Below, one piece after another: positions 44,629-54,189 of a DNA stretch of 64,000 nucleotides (its first letter is position 1; every line of letters starts with the position of its first letter). The translations under genes and the position numbers were made by a program. Location of the stretch: NCBI GenBank assembly GCA_946403215.1, contig CAMIZG010000001.1:62001-126000 (forward strand), in the 5' to 3' direction. The notes below the pieces were generated by a model. That model searched no databases. It was not told where the DNA came from and was given only the letters and a program-made list of their open reading frames with translations. Source of the DNA: an uncultured Bacteroidales bacterium. Its GTDB lineage: Bacteria > Bacteroidota > Bacteroidia > Bacteroidales > Paludibacteraceae.

Positions 44629-44916
44629 ATGCGACTGCGCTACACCTTCCGCTTTCAGCAGCTCGGTGATACATTCCTCGGCGCTGCTGTCGGACAAAAT
44701 GCCCACCTCTTCAACGGAATCCTCCAACTGAATGAGGTGGGGCATTTTCTTGTCTCACAACTCGCCGAACTCCCTCCGACCGAGTCCGACGAACAGCAGA
44801 CAATAACCACTCTAACCAACGCGTTAATCCGCGAATACGAAGTTGATACACCTACAGCCAGGCAGGCTGTCCAGCAAGTCGTAGATTACTTACAACAAGA
44901 AGGCGTGTTATCGTAA
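44629..44916 (+). CDS. PqqD-like protein (RiPP recognition element fold)
   Basis: 95 residues from ATG 44629; open frame upstream overlaps the peptide gene in another frame. The pattern FQQLGDTFLGAAVGQNAHLFNGILQLNEVGHFLVSQL (split about 8-45), then LIREYEVD and VVDYLQQEGVL near the end, is that of PqqD family proteins, which bind leader peptides of ribosomally made, modified peptides. The stop codon lies inside the terminator hairpin. Likely partner: the peptide encoded just upstream. Confidence 0.8.
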   Translation: MRLRYTFRFQQLGDTFLGAAVGQNAHLFNGILQLNEVGHFLVSQLAELPPTESDEQQTITTLTNALIREYEVDTPTARQAVQQVVDYLQQEGVLS

Positions 44917-44925
44917 CACGCCTTC
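44899..44925. terminator. Bidirectional terminator between pqqD-like gene and clpB
   Basis: A perfect 12-base stem (GAAGGCGTGTTA/TAACACGCCTTC) with a TCG loop, followed by TTCGTCTGTT. The TAA stop of the PqqD-like gene is the first part of the right arm. Placed between convergent genes, so it may stop both transcripts. Confidence 0.75.
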
Positions 44926-44952
44926 TTCGTCTGTTAGGAGCCTGTATTCGAC

Positions 44953-47085
44953 TTAATTCCTGAACTTCAGCTCGCCTTCACGCAGTTCAACAATCACAGG
45001 TCTGTTCCTATCTACCTTGCCGGCAATAATACTCTTGCTCAGCTCGTTCAGTACCAATCGTTGCAGTGCTCTCTTCACCGGACGAGCACCGAACTGCGGA
45101 TCATAACCTTCCTTAGCTATATAATCAATTGCATCATCCGTTACGCGCAGATCGATTCCGCTCTCCATAAGCATCTTATGTACTCCGCCGATCTGCAGGC
45201 CTACAATGTCGCGGATCTGCTCCTCGTTGAGTGGCTGGAACATGATCGTCTCATCAATCCTATTCAGGAACTCCGGACGAATGGTCTGCCTCAACAATTC
45301 AAGCACCTGGTTGCGCGTTGTCTCAGTATCCACACCTTTCTCCGCGTTCTCGCGAATGAGTTGTGAGCCGAGGTTAGATGTCAAGATGATCAGCGTGTTC
45401 TTGAAGTTCACCACGCGTCCCTTGTTATCGGTCAATCGGCCGTCATCCAGTACTTGCAGCAGTACGTTGAACACATCGGGGTGCGCTTTCTCTATCTCAT
45501 CGAACAGCACTACGCTGTATGGCTTGCGCCTGATAGCTTCTGTCAGTTGTCCGCCTTCGTCGTAACCCACATATCCCGGAGGCGCACCGATCAGTCGGGT
45601 CGCGCTGAACTTCTCCTGATACTCGCTCATGTCGATACGCGTCATCATGTTCTCGTCATCGAACAGATAGTCCGCCAACGCTTTCGCCAGTTCCGTCTTG
45701 CCGACACCCGTTGTGCCGAGGAAGATAAACGAACCAATCGGTCGCTTCGGGTCTTGCAAGCCTGCACGGCTGCGGCGTATAGCATCGCTCACGGCCTCGA
45801 TGGCTTCGTCCTGACCAACCACACGCTTGTGCAGCTCTTCTTCCAGATGCAATAACTTATCACGCTCCGACTGCATCATCTTCGTTACAGGTATTCCTGT
45901 CCAGCGGGCTACTACCTCAGCGATATCATCTTCATCCACTTCCTCCTTAATAAGGCTGTCACCATTATCCATTGCGTGCAAGGCGTCTTGCGCGGCTTTG
46001 ATATTTGCTTCGGCTTGCTTGATCTTGCCGTAGCGAATCTCTGCCACCTTACCATAGTTGCCTTCGCGTTCGGCTACTTCTGCTTCGTGCTTCATCTGCT
46101 CAATGCCGGCTTTCTCGTTCTGGATAGTGGCTATATAGCCCTTCTCCTTCGCCCAGCGAACTTCCAGATCGGATGATTTGGTTTTCAAAGTCTTGAGCTG
46201 TTCCTCGATGCCTGCAAGTTTCTCCTTGTCGTTCTCTCTCTTGATTGCCTCGCGCTCGATCTCCAACTGCTTAATCTGTCGGTCTAAGGCATCGAGCTCC
46301 TCCGGTTTGCTATCCACTTCCAGACGCAGCTTGGCTGCGGCTTCATCCACAAGGTCGATGGCTTTGTCCGGCAGGAAACGATCGGTGATATAACGTGCAC
46401 TTAAGGTGACAGCCGCAATCAGTGCATCATCCTTGATACGCACCTTGTGATGCGTCTCATAACGCTCCTTCAGTCCACGCAATATACTGATGGTTGCACT
46501 TTCATCCGGCTCGTCAATCATTACGATCTGGAAACGGCGTTCCAGGGCTTTGTCGGTCTCGAAGTATTTCTGGTACTCATTGAGCGTGGTGGCACCAATG
46601 GCGCGCAAGTCGCCACGTGCCAGTGCAGGTTTCAGGATGTTCGCCGCATCCATTGCGCCGGATGTCTTGCCTGCACCTACGAGCGTGTGTATCTCGTCAA
46701 TGAACAAGATGATCTCACCAGCTGCGGCTGTCACCTCATTGATCACGCCTTTTAGTCGTTCCTCAAACTCGCCCTGATACTTAGCGCCGGCGATCAGCGC
46801 ACCCATATCGAGGGAGTAGATCTTCTTGCGCTTCAGGTTCTCAGGCACGTCACCGCGTACAATTCGATGCGCCAAACCTTCGGCGATAGCGGTCTTACCC
46901 ACACCGGGTTCGCCGATGAGGATAGGGTTGTTCTTCGTCCGGCGGGAGAGTATCTGCAGTACCCGCCTGATTTCATCATCTCGTCCAATGACGGGGTCGA
47001 GTTTGCCTTGTGAAGCACGCTCGCACAGGTCGATAGCGTACTTCTTCAGGTTCTCATTGTTGGAATTGTTGTTTTGATAGTTCAT
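44953..47085 (-). CDS. clpB: ClpB disaggregase lacking the N-terminal domain
   Basis: AAA+ hexameric chaperone that pulls polypeptides from aggregates together with DnaK. 710 residues against about 860 usual. After a short Asn-rich start ([15 protein letters not shown]) it enters directly at the first AAA+ module: [10 protein letters not shown] (about 27-36), Walker A GEPGVGKT (58-65), the coiled-coil middle domain (about 255-400) including long charged helices, second Walker A GTTGVGKT (about 455) and RDIVGLQ/C-terminal domain. The DNA upstream holds no N-domain in any frame, so the short form is genuine and not a frameshift. Confidence 0.93.
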   Translation of the reverse strand: MNYQNNNSNNENLKKYAIDLCERASQGKLDPVIGRDDEIRRVLQILSRRTKNNPILIGEPGVGKTAIAEGLAHRIVRGDVPENLKRKKIYSLDMGALIAGAKYQGEFEERLKGVINEVTAAAGEIILFIDEIHTLVGAGKTSGAMDAANILKPALARGDLRAIGATTLNEYQKYFETDKALERRFQIVMIDEPDESATISILRGLKERYETHHKVRIKDDALIAAVTLSARYITDRFLPDKAIDLVDEAAAKLRLEVDSKPEELDALDRQIKQLEIEREAIKRENDKEKLAGIEEQLKTLKTKSSDLEVRWAKEKGYIATIQNEKAGIEQMKHEAEVAEREGNYGKVAEIRYGKIKQAEANIKAAQDALHAMDNGDSLIKEEVDEDDIAEVVARWTGIPVTKMMQSERDKLLHLEEELHKRVVGQDEAIEAVSDAIRRSRAGLQDPKRPIGSFIFLGTTGVGKTELAKALADYLFDDENMMTRIDMSEYQEKFSATRLIGAPPGYVGYDEGGQLTEAIRRKPYSVVLFDEIEKAHPDVFNVLLQVLDDGRLTDNKGRVVNFKNTLIILTSNLGSQLIRENAEKGVDTETTRNQVLELLRQTIRPEFLNRIDETIMFQPLNEEQIRDIVGLQIGGVHKMLMESGIDLRVTDDAIDYIAKEGYDPQFGARPVKRALQRLVLNELSKSIIAGKVDRNRPVIVELREGELKFRN

Positions 47086-47204
47086 AGTATTTGGTCTTTA
47101 AATTGTTAGTCTTTTTTTCGTGATACCGTGATGCCATGATGCAGGAATCACTTCATAGTGAACACTTCAAAGAATATACCAAACCCATACGGACTGACAA
47201 AATG

Positions 47205-47235
47205 GCAGTCGGAGGCAATTGGTGCCCCCGACTGC
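47205..47235 (-). terminator. Probable terminator after the 5'-nucleotidase gene
   Basis: GCAGTCGG/CCGACTGC stem with an inner GGCA/TGCC pairing, lying 60-90 bases downstream of the 5'-nucleotidase stop on the - strand; the sequence that follows on that strand (ATTTTGTCAGT) gives a weak U-tract. Confidence 0.5.
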
Positions 47236-47294
47236 TGATGTTGGTTTGTTATCTGTAAAATGTCAGTTATTCCCTATTCGCTGTTCCCCAGTCA

Positions 47295-48932
47295 CTACCT
47301 GATAGTGATTCGCCCTTGCGGTTGGCGGTACGCTTCGTCCACTTGCTCACCCATTGCACGTATGTATGAGCAAACGGCTTCTACGTCATTCAGCGGTTCG
47401 CCGCAAACGGGCTGCACATGCATCTTTGCAAAGGTGCCTGACGCACCGGAGCAGGCGATGATGTAACTCTGTCCGCCGATAGTGTAAGTAGCCTCGGGAT
47501 CAACAGCCTGCCATGTGCCTTTCTGTTCGTAAGGAAGCTTTCCTTGTTCGCCTTCTGCAGGCACGAATATTTCGGCGTTCACTATCCTGCGCGTCTTGCC
47601 AACGCCATCGAACATGCGGTTCTCGTTCCATAGTACGGATGTCGGCACGCGCGTGTCAACTGTGTAGCGCAGTCCGCTCACGTGCATAAAGTCGCCATTT
47701 TCCAGCGGCAAAGCGGCTACACCAACCTCCAAGGCGTCCAGCAGTTGCTGACCGGTGCACTCCACTATGCGCATCGTGTTGTTGAATGGCCACACACTGA
47801 CTATATCTCCGAAGGTGATCGTCTCGTTGTACACTCCGGCACGCAATCCTCCGCCGTTGCATACGCCGATGTTCGCGCCGGTAGTGTAACGTGCTACGTC
47901 AGCCATCAGGTCACCCAAGTTCGTCTCCTGCTTGCGCACAAGGCGGTTGTTCTGTGCGTCGCGGTCGGTCAACGCAAATGCCGTGGTTCCTATGGGGGCA
48001 CTCACTCGTGCTTCCAACTCTTGCTGAATAGCCAGGATAGTGTCTTGTACGGCTTGGTTCACATGTGTGCACTTGGTTATAGGCAGCAACTCATTGGTCA
48101 GGTTGTTGTTCTTGTCAATGGTTATTCGTCCGATATACGCAAACTTCGTTGCAGCAGATGCAAGCGTTACGCTATCACCGCGGTCGTTCGCCAACCGCTC
48201 GTTGAGCAGGTGATGCGCATGTCCATCCAGCACGATGTCTATGCCATGGGTGGCGGCAATCAGTCCACGCGAGTAAGCGACCTCAGGATCATCGCCTAAG
48301 TGCGAGAGCACGATGATGATTTCCGCACCCTCACCGCGTGCGGCATCCACGGCTGCTTGTACGCGCTCATATGTATCGGTCTGGTGGAAGTCATACAGTA
48401 GGTTACCCTCGTCGTCAATGAAATATGTAGGTGTAGATGAGCGGAACGTAGATGGTGTAGCTACACCAACAAATCCTACCTTTGTGCTACCGAACTTCTT
48501 TACAGCGTAAGCCGGATACAGGTCAACCTCTTCAATCTGTCCGTCCTCGCCGACACCTGTGATGCGTGAGAAGTTGCAGCACAGCGTTGTGCCGGTTAGT
48601 ATCTGCGACAGATGCTCCATCTGCGGAACAGTGTAGTCAAACTCATGATTGCCTACCGTCAGATAGTCGTAGCCTACCGCATTCATGATGCGTACTACTG
48701 CCTCACCTTCCGTAAGGCTGCCTACCGTATTGCCTTGTGCAAAATCGCCGCAACTGACAACTGCCACGTAGGGCGTGTTTTGCTTCTCCGCATCGCGCTG
48801 GCCTGCCATCCTGGCGTAACCTTCAACGGCACAGTGCACATCGTTCTCATACAGAATAACAATAGGCTGCGTACGCTGGCAGGCTGCCAACAGAGCAACC
48901 AAACAAATTAGTAATAGATTCTTCAGTTTCAT
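47295..48932 (-). CDS. Lipoprotein 5'-nucleotidase / 2',3'-cyclic phosphodiesterase family metallophosphatase
   Basis: UshA-like enzyme that hydrolyses extracellular nucleotides. Start at ATG 48932 (MKLKNLLLICLVALLAACQ) gives a lipoprotein signal with the LAAC lipobox, so it is anchored in a membrane after lipidation. Metal site motifs: NDVHC (about 30-34), SCGDFAQGN (about 60-68), VGNHEFDY (about 92-99), LSHLGDD, and GHAHH (about 230-234). The C-terminal domain contains NGGGLR and the nucleotide-binding aromatic residues region. 545 residues, normal length. Likely co-transcribed with the GSCFA gene upstream (14-base gap). Confidence 0.9.
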   Translation of the reverse strand: MKLKNLLLICLVALLAACQRTQPIVILYENDVHCAVEGYARMAGQRDAEKQNTPYVAVVSCGDFAQGNTVGSLTEGEAVVRIMNAVGYDYLTVGNHEFDYTVPQMEHLSQILTGTTLCCNFSRITGVGEDGQIEEVDLYPAYAVKKFGSTKVGFVGVATPSTFRSSTPTYFIDDEGNLLYDFHQTDTYERVQAAVDAARGEGAEIIIVLSHLGDDPEVAYSRGLIAATHGIDIVLDGHAHHLLNERLANDRGDSVTLASAATKFAYIGRITIDKNNNLTNELLPITKCTHVNQAVQDTILAIQQELEARVSAPIGTTAFALTDRDAQNNRLVRKQETNLGDLMADVARYTTGANIGVCNGGGLRAGVYNETITFGDIVSVWPFNNTMRIVECTGQQLLDALEVGVAALPLENGDFMHVSGLRYTVDTRVPTSVLWNENRMFDGVGKTRRIVNAEIFVPAEGEQGKLPYEQKGTWQAVDPEATYTIGGQSYIIACSGASGTFAKMHVQPVCGEPLNDVEAVCSYIRAMGEQVDEAYRQPQGRITIR

Positions 48933-48946
48933 ATATCTATCAATAG

Positions 48947-49783
48947 TCAATTATCAATTATCAACTGCCTGTGCTGGGATCTTTTCCACTCTTTGTGCTT
49001 GATTTGCATCTGAGCCATGGTTTGTGGCGAGATGAATGTGTCGCATAATCTGTCCCATAAATATTCCACTGCGGCTTTTGACGGATGAACCAGGTCGTCG
49101 GCGTAGAACCGGTAGTCGCGTAGTTCATCCAGTACAATCTCATAGGCGGGGAAGTAAGTCACTTGCTGGGGGCACTCTTGCTTGAGTTGCTCAATGGCCA
49201 GCAGCAGGATGGCTTTGCTCAATTGGTTCTGGTGCAATCCGTCGCGTTGGTGACGGATAGGGCTGACGGTGAACACCCAGTGCTTGTCAGGCATCGTGCG
49301 GATGAGTGGCCGCCAGGCAGTCACAATCTGCTCTACGCTTAGTCTCTCTCTCGTGAACTCGTGCTCCGGCAACTTGTGGCAGTTGGCAACCACCTGTCCG
49401 GCGCGGTAATAGACGTATGATGTGCCGAACGTAACAAACACAACCTCTGCCTGCTCAAGGCTTTGATGCAGTTCTGCTTGCGCCAGCAGACAATTCCTTA
49501 GTACCTGTTCGCTGTCTTTGCCCGAGAATGAACTGTGGTGAGCCATCGAATGGAACAACCCCTCGTGTTCCACAATCTCCATCTGCATATCTCCGTTCAG
49601 CGACTGAACGATGGACAATGGGTTGTACAGCACACCGGTAGGGTTAATGGTGGCGTGCAGGCCATACGACTGCATCTGCTGACCTATATTGTCCGTGAAG
49701 CATGAACCGATGAGTAGGATCTTGCTATCCTGTGTTATCTGCCATGGACTCTTAGAAATTTCTATCTCTGTGCGCCACTTCAT
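48947..49783 (-). CDS. GSCFA-domain protein
   Basis: 278 residues with the name-giving motif LLIGSCFTDNIGQQM (about 24-38), then NPTGVLYNPLSI (about 47-58) and a C-terminal DDLVHPSKAAVEYLW (about 233-247), i.e. an SGNH-hydrolase-like arrangement (Ser, Asp/His). Function of the family is not established; a sugar or lipid ester hydrolase is often supposed. It lies 10 bases downstream of the DUF5103 gene and 14 bases upstream of the nucleotidase gene, forming a three-gene - strand operon. Confidence 0.88.
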   Translation of the reverse strand: MKWRTEIEISKSPWQITQDSKILLIGSCFTDNIGQQMQSYGLHATINPTGVLYNPLSIVQSLNGDMQMEIVEHEGLFHSMAHHSSFSGKDSEQVLRNCLLAQAELHQSLEQAEVVFVTFGTSYVYYRAGQVVANCHKLPEHEFTRERLSVEQIVTAWRPLIRTMPDKHWVFTVSPIRHQRDGLHQNQLSKAILLLAIEQLKQECPQQVTYFPAYEIVLDELRDYRFYADDLVHPSKAAVEYLWDRLCDTFISPQTMAQMQIKHKEWKRSQHRQLIIDN

Positions 49784-49793
49784 TTTTCACTTT

Positions 49794-51095
49794 TTACCTT
49801 TCAATTTTCTTTACTCCTACCAATCGTTCGTATCGTGCACCGAAAGGTTTGTAATAAACGTAAATGGTATACTCGTTGCGTGTCTCCCAGTGTGATCCTT
49901 CGGTACGCAACTGCGTGGCTTGCTGTGCGCCTTTGGGCACGAACCAGTACTGGTAGTCGTAGCCGCCTTGCTTGATTGGTGCGGTCAGGTAATAGCACTT
50001 GCGCTCGCTGTCGTACTCCATCCTGTTGCGCAGACTCAACTTGTTGCCGAACAAATCTCCCCCCACATATACAGCCCCGTCGAAGAATGGACGGTCGGCG
50101 TGTAGCGCCCAATGTACCCACATATACTCCGCCTCTGTCTCTACGTCCTGCACCCGCTCTGCATTCACGCGGAACTGGCCGTTGACGTCGAACTCATGCG
50201 AGTAGGGCTCGTTGGCGCACAGCTCGTCGGGGTTGAGTAACACATGGTAGTCCCCCATCTCATATACTACGCGGTCAATACCTGTGCCGGCAAAGTACGT
50301 GGAGTAGGCATCAAAGTGATGGTATTCGCTACCGCCCTCAAAGATTAGCGGACGGCAATGTTGCCAGCGTAATGTCTTGCCGTCAACAAACGTCGATTGA
50401 GGAGCTACGACTTGATTGTCGGTGCGACCGTTCTGCTGTATAACGACAAAGTAGTCATCGCGCAGGTTCGTGCTGCGACCGTCGGTCTGAACCTCCAGTT
50501 CAAGCTGTTGGTATCGACCGCTCAACTCAATATCAGTTGTGGAAAGCACCTGTCCGTCAATGCGCACGTTCGCCTCCGAGACGTATATGGGTACGCGCGC
50601 GATGGTGTAATCCGTGTTGCCGTCGGCGTATATGAGTATCTCGTAGCGTCCGCTCAGTTTGATATGCATTTCTTCGTTCGGGAAGGTGAAGCGGTAATGG
50701 GTATAGACTTGCTGCGTGTTTAGCGATGGAGCGTAGTCTGTTATATCCTGTGTGCTGAAACCGTCAAGGTACTCAACCGATGCCAATCCATCTGGTTTGC
50801 CTTGTGCATCGCAGTGTAATACGGTGTAGGTGTACTGCTTGAAGTCCTGGCTCATCTCATCGAAACTGATCTCTAATACATGCCCGTCGGCATCTCCTTC
50901 GGCGCCCATGGGTTCGGTTTCGCTGATGGTGGCGGAGTGGAGTACTGGTCGGTTGGGCATGGAGTATGGTTCGCCGGTCTCTGCGCTCAGGTACTGCACA
51001 CGCAGAGTACGAATCTCGCTGCTATAGACAATACTGACACTTGCGCACAACAGTACGCAGATGCTTAAAATATGCAGTTGTAAACTACGACGCAC
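49794..51095 (-). CDS. Type IX secretion system plug protein (DUF5103)
   Basis: 433 residues with an N-terminal signal peptide (hydrophobic stretch LHILSICVLLCASVSIVYS, about 7-25). The beta-rich body (RTLRVQYLSAETGEPYSMP, SFDEMSQDFKQYTYTVLHCDA, FNGEM-type repeats) matches the DUF5103 family, whose members plug the SprA translocon of the T9SS. Its presence means this organism probably has a type IX system, although no other T9SS gene is in the window. First gene of the - strand operon with GSCFA and the nucleotidase. Confidence 0.85.
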   Translation of the reverse strand: MRRSLQLHILSICVLLCASVSIVYSSEIRTLRVQYLSAETGEPYSMPNRPVLHSATISETEPMGAEGDADGHVLEISFDEMSQDFKQYTYTVLHCDAQGKPDGLASVEYLDGFSTQDITDYAPSLNTQQVYTHYRFTFPNEEMHIKLSGRYEILIYADGNTDYTIARVPIYVSEANVRIDGQVLSTTDIELSGRYQQLELEVQTDGRSTNLRDDYFVVIQQNGRTDNQVVAPQSTFVDGKTLRWQHCRPLIFEGGSEYHHFDAYSTYFAGTGIDRVVYEMGDYHVLLNPDELCANEPYSHEFDVNGQFRVNAERVQDVETEAEYMWVHWALHADRPFFDGAVYVGGDLFGNKLSLRNRMEYDSERKCYYLTAPIKQGGYDYQYWFVPKGAQQATQLRTEGSHWETRNEYTIYVYYKPFGARYERLVGVKKIER

Positions 51096-51173
51096 GTTGA
51101 GTGTTTAATTTGTATAGTGGAGATACAAAAATTATTCCAAAAATGCCAAACATCTGCTTTTTTTGTAAAATAA

Positions 51174-51205
51174 TTTGCAAATATCAATTTTTTGTAGTAC
51201 TTTTG
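51174..51205 (+). promoter_or_regulatory. Bacteroidota-type promoter for tRNA-Thr
   Basis: TTTG at 51174-51177, 20 bases of spacing, TACTTTTG at 51198-51205. It points at the tRNA gene, which begins about 140 bases downstream. Confidence 0.7.
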
Positions 51206-51348
51206 CATCCGCTTTGGGCAAAACATTTTTCCGTTTGCACTCTCTCGGGATGTAAAATAGCGGGGCGTATGCTGCCCGAAGAGCGAAGGCACGTGTCTCC
51301 TTTGTGTTGCTATGCGACACCCGACGCGACCGCGTTGCCGAACGCTCA

Positions 51349-51421
<73 letters not shown>

Positions 51422-51430
51422 CAAAAGAGA

Positions 51431-51460
51431 GAAGCACCAAATCAGGTGCTTCTTTTCTTT
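51431..51460 (+). terminator. Rho-independent terminator of the tRNA gene
   Basis: GAAGCACC (51431-51438) pairs with GGTGCTTC (51445-51452), loop AAATCA, then TTTTCTTT. It follows the tRNA by 9 bases and its tail touches the stop of the convergent permease gene. Confidence 0.85.
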
Positions 51461-52532
51461 ATCGTCTGACGCGTAGATAAAGGACAAACGCAATACTGAG
51501 GAAGACGATGTTTGGTAGCCAGACACTCATGAACGGCGACATTACGCCTGATACGGAAAACGTAGTACTGACTGTCGAGAATAGGATGTACAATGCCGTC
51601 AGCGTGACACCTATGCCGAGGTTCTTGCCCATTCCTCCGCGCACCTTCTTACTGGAGAGAGTGACGCCTAGAAGAGTCATTATAAAAGCGCCCAAAGGCC
51701 CGGCAAAGCGCGTGTACCACTCTGTCTCAAATGCTTTGACATTACCCGCCCCGCGTTCGCGGAGTTTCTGTATATGCTTATATAGATCCGTGTTGTTCAT
51801 CTGTTGCGCTTGCTCGGCGGTATAGAACATTTCTTCGGGCAGCACGGCTATGATGGTGTCTTTCTTCTCGCCTTGCACCAATGTCTCGCGCATACCGTCG
51901 AACTGGCGTTCCGTGAAATTCTCCAACCGCCATGTGTATCCGTCAATATGGCGAATGCGCTCTGCAATGATGCGTTGCGTGAGTGTCTTGTCATCAAAGT
52001 GCTCAAGTGCAGCGCGATAGCCCATCCGGGTGCGCATCTGGAAACTCTCGATATAAAGCACAGTACCTTTATCAACCATCAGTCGGACATTACGTGCGTT
52101 TTCGCGTGTGAACTTCTGAACGTATTTGTCGGTGAACGTAAGCATCTTCTCTGTGGAGCGCGGGATAACCCATCCGCCCAGAGCAAACGAGAATGCAAAC
52201 AGGAAGGTGGCGGTCACCAGGTAAGGACGCAGGAAACGCTCATAACTCACTCCGGCAGCCAGAATAGCAATGACCTCGCTGTTGCCTGCCATCTTTGAAG
52301 TGAAGAAGATCACCGAAATGAAGATAAACAACTGACTGAACATGTCCAGGTAGTACGGCAGGAAGTTCAGATAGTAGTCAAACACAATCTCCCGCAGCGG
52401 CACCTGGTTTTCATAGAAGTCATCCATCTTCTCCGTCAGGTCGAACACTATGGCTATACTCAAGATGAGCACGATTGAAAGAAAGAACGTGCTCAGGAAT
52501 TTCTTGATAATATACCAATCTAACCTTTTCAA
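51459..52532 (-). CDS. LptF/LptG-family permease (YjgP/YjgQ)
   Basis: Inner-membrane subunit of the Lpt complex that extracts lipopolysaccharide. Start put at TTG 52532 (reads MKRLDWYIIKKFLSTFFLS), the usual N-terminus for the family and 26 bases after the tgt stop; an ATG at 52601 inside tgt would add 23 residues encoded by a TCAG-rich spacer. Six hydrophobic segments, three at each end (about 10-110 and 275-357), enclose a beta-jellyroll periplasmic domain. The conserved SEVIAILAAGVSYERFLRP (about 83-101) and the C-terminal GPLGAFIMTLLGV are typical. Last gene of a panD-tgt-lpt operon. Confidence 0.87.
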   Translation of the reverse strand: MKRLDWYIIKKFLSTFFLSIVLILSIAIVFDLTEKMDDFYENQVPLREIVFDYYLNFLPYYLDMFSQLFIFISVIFFTSKMAGNSEVIAILAAGVSYERFLRPYLVTATFLFAFSFALGGWVIPRSTEKMLTFTDKYVQKFTRENARNVRLMVDKGTVLYIESFQMRTRMGYRAALEHFDDKTLTQRIIAERIRHIDGYTWRLENFTERQFDGMRETLVQGEKKDTIIAVLPEEMFYTAEQAQQMNNTDLYKHIQKLRERGAGNVKAFETEWYTRFAGPLGAFIMTLLGVTLSSKKVRGGMGKNLGIGVTLTALYILFSTVSTTFSVSGVMSPFMSVWLPNIVFLSIAFVLYLRVRR

Positions 52533-52558
52533 AATTCTTATTGCTGATTTCTGACGGC

Positions 52559-53692
52559 TTATAGCCTTTGTTTCAGTTGCGGCAAGAGGTCGGCTTTCCA
52601 TGTATGGAAATCGCCGGCGAGAATATGCTTGCGGGCTTCGTCTACCAGATGCAGGTAGAATGCCACGTTATGGATGCTCAGTATCTGCAATCCGAGCATC
52701 TCCTGCGCATGTATAAGATGGCGCACATATGCTCGCGTGTACGCATGGTCGACGAGTGAGGTGCCTGCCGGATCCAATTCGCTGAAGTCATCTTCCCACT
52801 TCTTGTTCCTCAGGTTCATCACGCCGTTCATTGTGAAGATCATCCCGTTGCGGCCGTTGCGGGTGGGCATCACGCAGTCGAACATATCCACACCGCGCTC
52901 GATGGCTTCCAGGATGTTCCACGGCGTACCCACACCCATCAAGTAGCGGGGTTTATTCTCGGGCAGTATATCGTTAACCACCTCAATCATCTCATACATC
53001 GTCTGCTCCGGTTCGCCTACCGCCAGCCCGCCTATGGCATAGCCATCGCGGTCGAGGTCACGCAGACGCTTGGCGGCTTCCTGCCTGAGGTCTGCGTAAG
53101 TGCAGCCCTGCACTATCGGGAACAGGTGCTGCTTGTAGCCATACAGGTCATCTGTGCCATCAAATCGCGCAATGCATCGGTCGAGCCAGCGGTGCGTGCG
53201 GTGCATCGAATCAGTGGCGTAGGTGCGGTCGGCTGTACCCGGGCAGCACTCATCAAACGCCATCATGATATCCGCACCAATCAGTCGCTCTATATCCATC
53301 ACACCCTCCGGCGTGAAGAACAGCTTGCGGCCGTCAATGTGGCTGGAGAACTTCACGCCCTCGTCGGTCATCTTCCTCAGGTCAGTCAGTGAGAACACCT
53401 GAAACCCGCCCGAGTCTGTCAGGATAGGATGCGTCCAACCTTCGAACTTGTGCAAGCCTCCTGCGCGGTTGAGGATATCCGTACCGGGACGCAGGTATAG
53501 ATGGTAGGTGTTGCCTAATATGATCTGCGCATGGATATCATCCTCCAGCTCATGGCGGTGGATGCCTTTGACCGTGCCGACCGTACCCACAGGCATGAAG
53601 ATAGGGGTGAGGATATCGCCATGGTCAGTATGAATAACACCGGCACGCGCTCCGACGGCTTGTGGCTGGGAATGTAGTTCGAAGAAACTCAT
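52559..53692 (-). CDS. tgt: Queuine tRNA-ribosyltransferase (Tgt), zinc cysteines absent
   Basis: Exchanges guanine 34 for preQ1 in tRNAs with GUN anticodons. Start at ATG 53692 (MSFFELHSQ), 377 residues. Seen: TPIFMPVGTVGTVKG, LGNTYHL, the catalytic Asp in TDSGGFQVFSL (about 86-96), GGLAVGEP (about 209-216) and the second Asp in the MGVGTPWNI region. In the C-terminal part the canonical C-x-C-x-x-C zinc ligands are replaced by A-G-T-S-L-V-D, while the following H is kept (SIHNVAF). This variant is, as far as I recall, normal in Bacteroidota. Confidence 0.95.
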   Translation of the reverse strand: MSFFELHSQPQAVGARAGVIHTDHGDILTPIFMPVGTVGTVKGIHRHELEDDIHAQIILGNTYHLYLRPGTDILNRAGGLHKFEGWTHPILTDSGGFQVFSLTDLRKMTDEGVKFSSHIDGRKLFFTPEGVMDIERLIGADIMMAFDECCPGTADRTYATDSMHRTHRWLDRCIARFDGTDDLYGYKQHLFPIVQGCTYADLRQEAAKRLRDLDRDGYAIGGLAVGEPEQTMYEMIEVVNDILPENKPRYLMGVGTPWNILEAIERGVDMFDCVMPTRNGRNGMIFTMNGVMNLRNKKWEDDFSELDPAGTSLVDHAYTRAYVRHLIHAQEMLGLQILSIHNVAFYLHLVDEARKHILAGDFHTWKADLLPQLKQRL

Positions 53693-53730
53693 ACTAGTCA
53701 TCTAGCTGTCTAGTCGTCTAGTTGACTAGC
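53693..53730. repeat. CTAGTN low-complexity spacer between tgt and panD
   Basis: Runs of CTAGTCA/CTAGCTG/CTAGTCG/CTAGTTG form a 38-base stretch that contains the end of panD and the short gap to tgt. Confidence 0.65.
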
Positions 53731-54065
53731 TTATTGTTAACGGGAAACACTATTGCGGGCTTGAAATCCTTGGTCTCCTCAGGTGTCATCAAGGCATAAG
53801 CCATGATGATAACCGTGTCGCCCACGTGCACCAGATGGGCTGCTGCACCGTTGATGCAGATGCATCCGCTGCCACGCTTGCCGGGGATAACGTAGGTCTC
53901 CAGACGTGCACCGTTGGTGTTATCCACCACTTGCACCCGTTCGCCGGCAAAGATATTGGCGGCTTCCATCATGTCCTGGTCGATAGTGATACTACCCACG
54001 TACTCCAGGTTCGCTTCGGTAACCTGAACGCGGTGGATCTTCGATTTGAGTATTTGTAAAAACAT
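53718..54065 (-). CDS. panD: Aspartate 1-decarboxylase
   Basis: Makes beta-alanine for pantothenate/CoA. Start at ATG 54065 ([27 protein letters not shown]), 115 residues. The self-cleavage site Gly24-Ser25 (VGSIT) is exactly where expected, forming the pyruvoyl group on Ser25; Tyr58-type motif ([12 protein letters not shown]) and [11 protein letters not shown] follow. Preceded by a phylum-type promoter and followed by tgt. Confidence 0.96.
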   Translation of the reverse strand: MFLQILKSKIHRVQVTEANLEYVGSITIDQDMMEAANIFAGERVQVVDNTNGARLETYVIPGKRGSGCICINGAAAHLVHVGDTVIIMAYALMTPEETKDFKPAIVFPVNNKLVN

Positions 54066-54099
54066 AGTTCTGTTGGTGCCAGCGCACATTTTGCAAATG

Positions 54100-54131
54100 C
54101 AAAATTACAAAAATTACAGCATATTTGCAAA
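54100..54131 (-). promoter_or_regulatory. Bacteroidota-type promoter for panD-tgt-lpt
   Basis: On the - strand TTTG (54128-54131) is followed after 20 bases by TAATTTTG (54100-54107). The panD start codon is 35 bases downstream. Confidence 0.75.
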
Positions 54132-54189
54132 TTTACGCAGCAAAATCCTGCTATTTGCCCTTATCTGCGCCTTACTTGTCAAATCCGTT

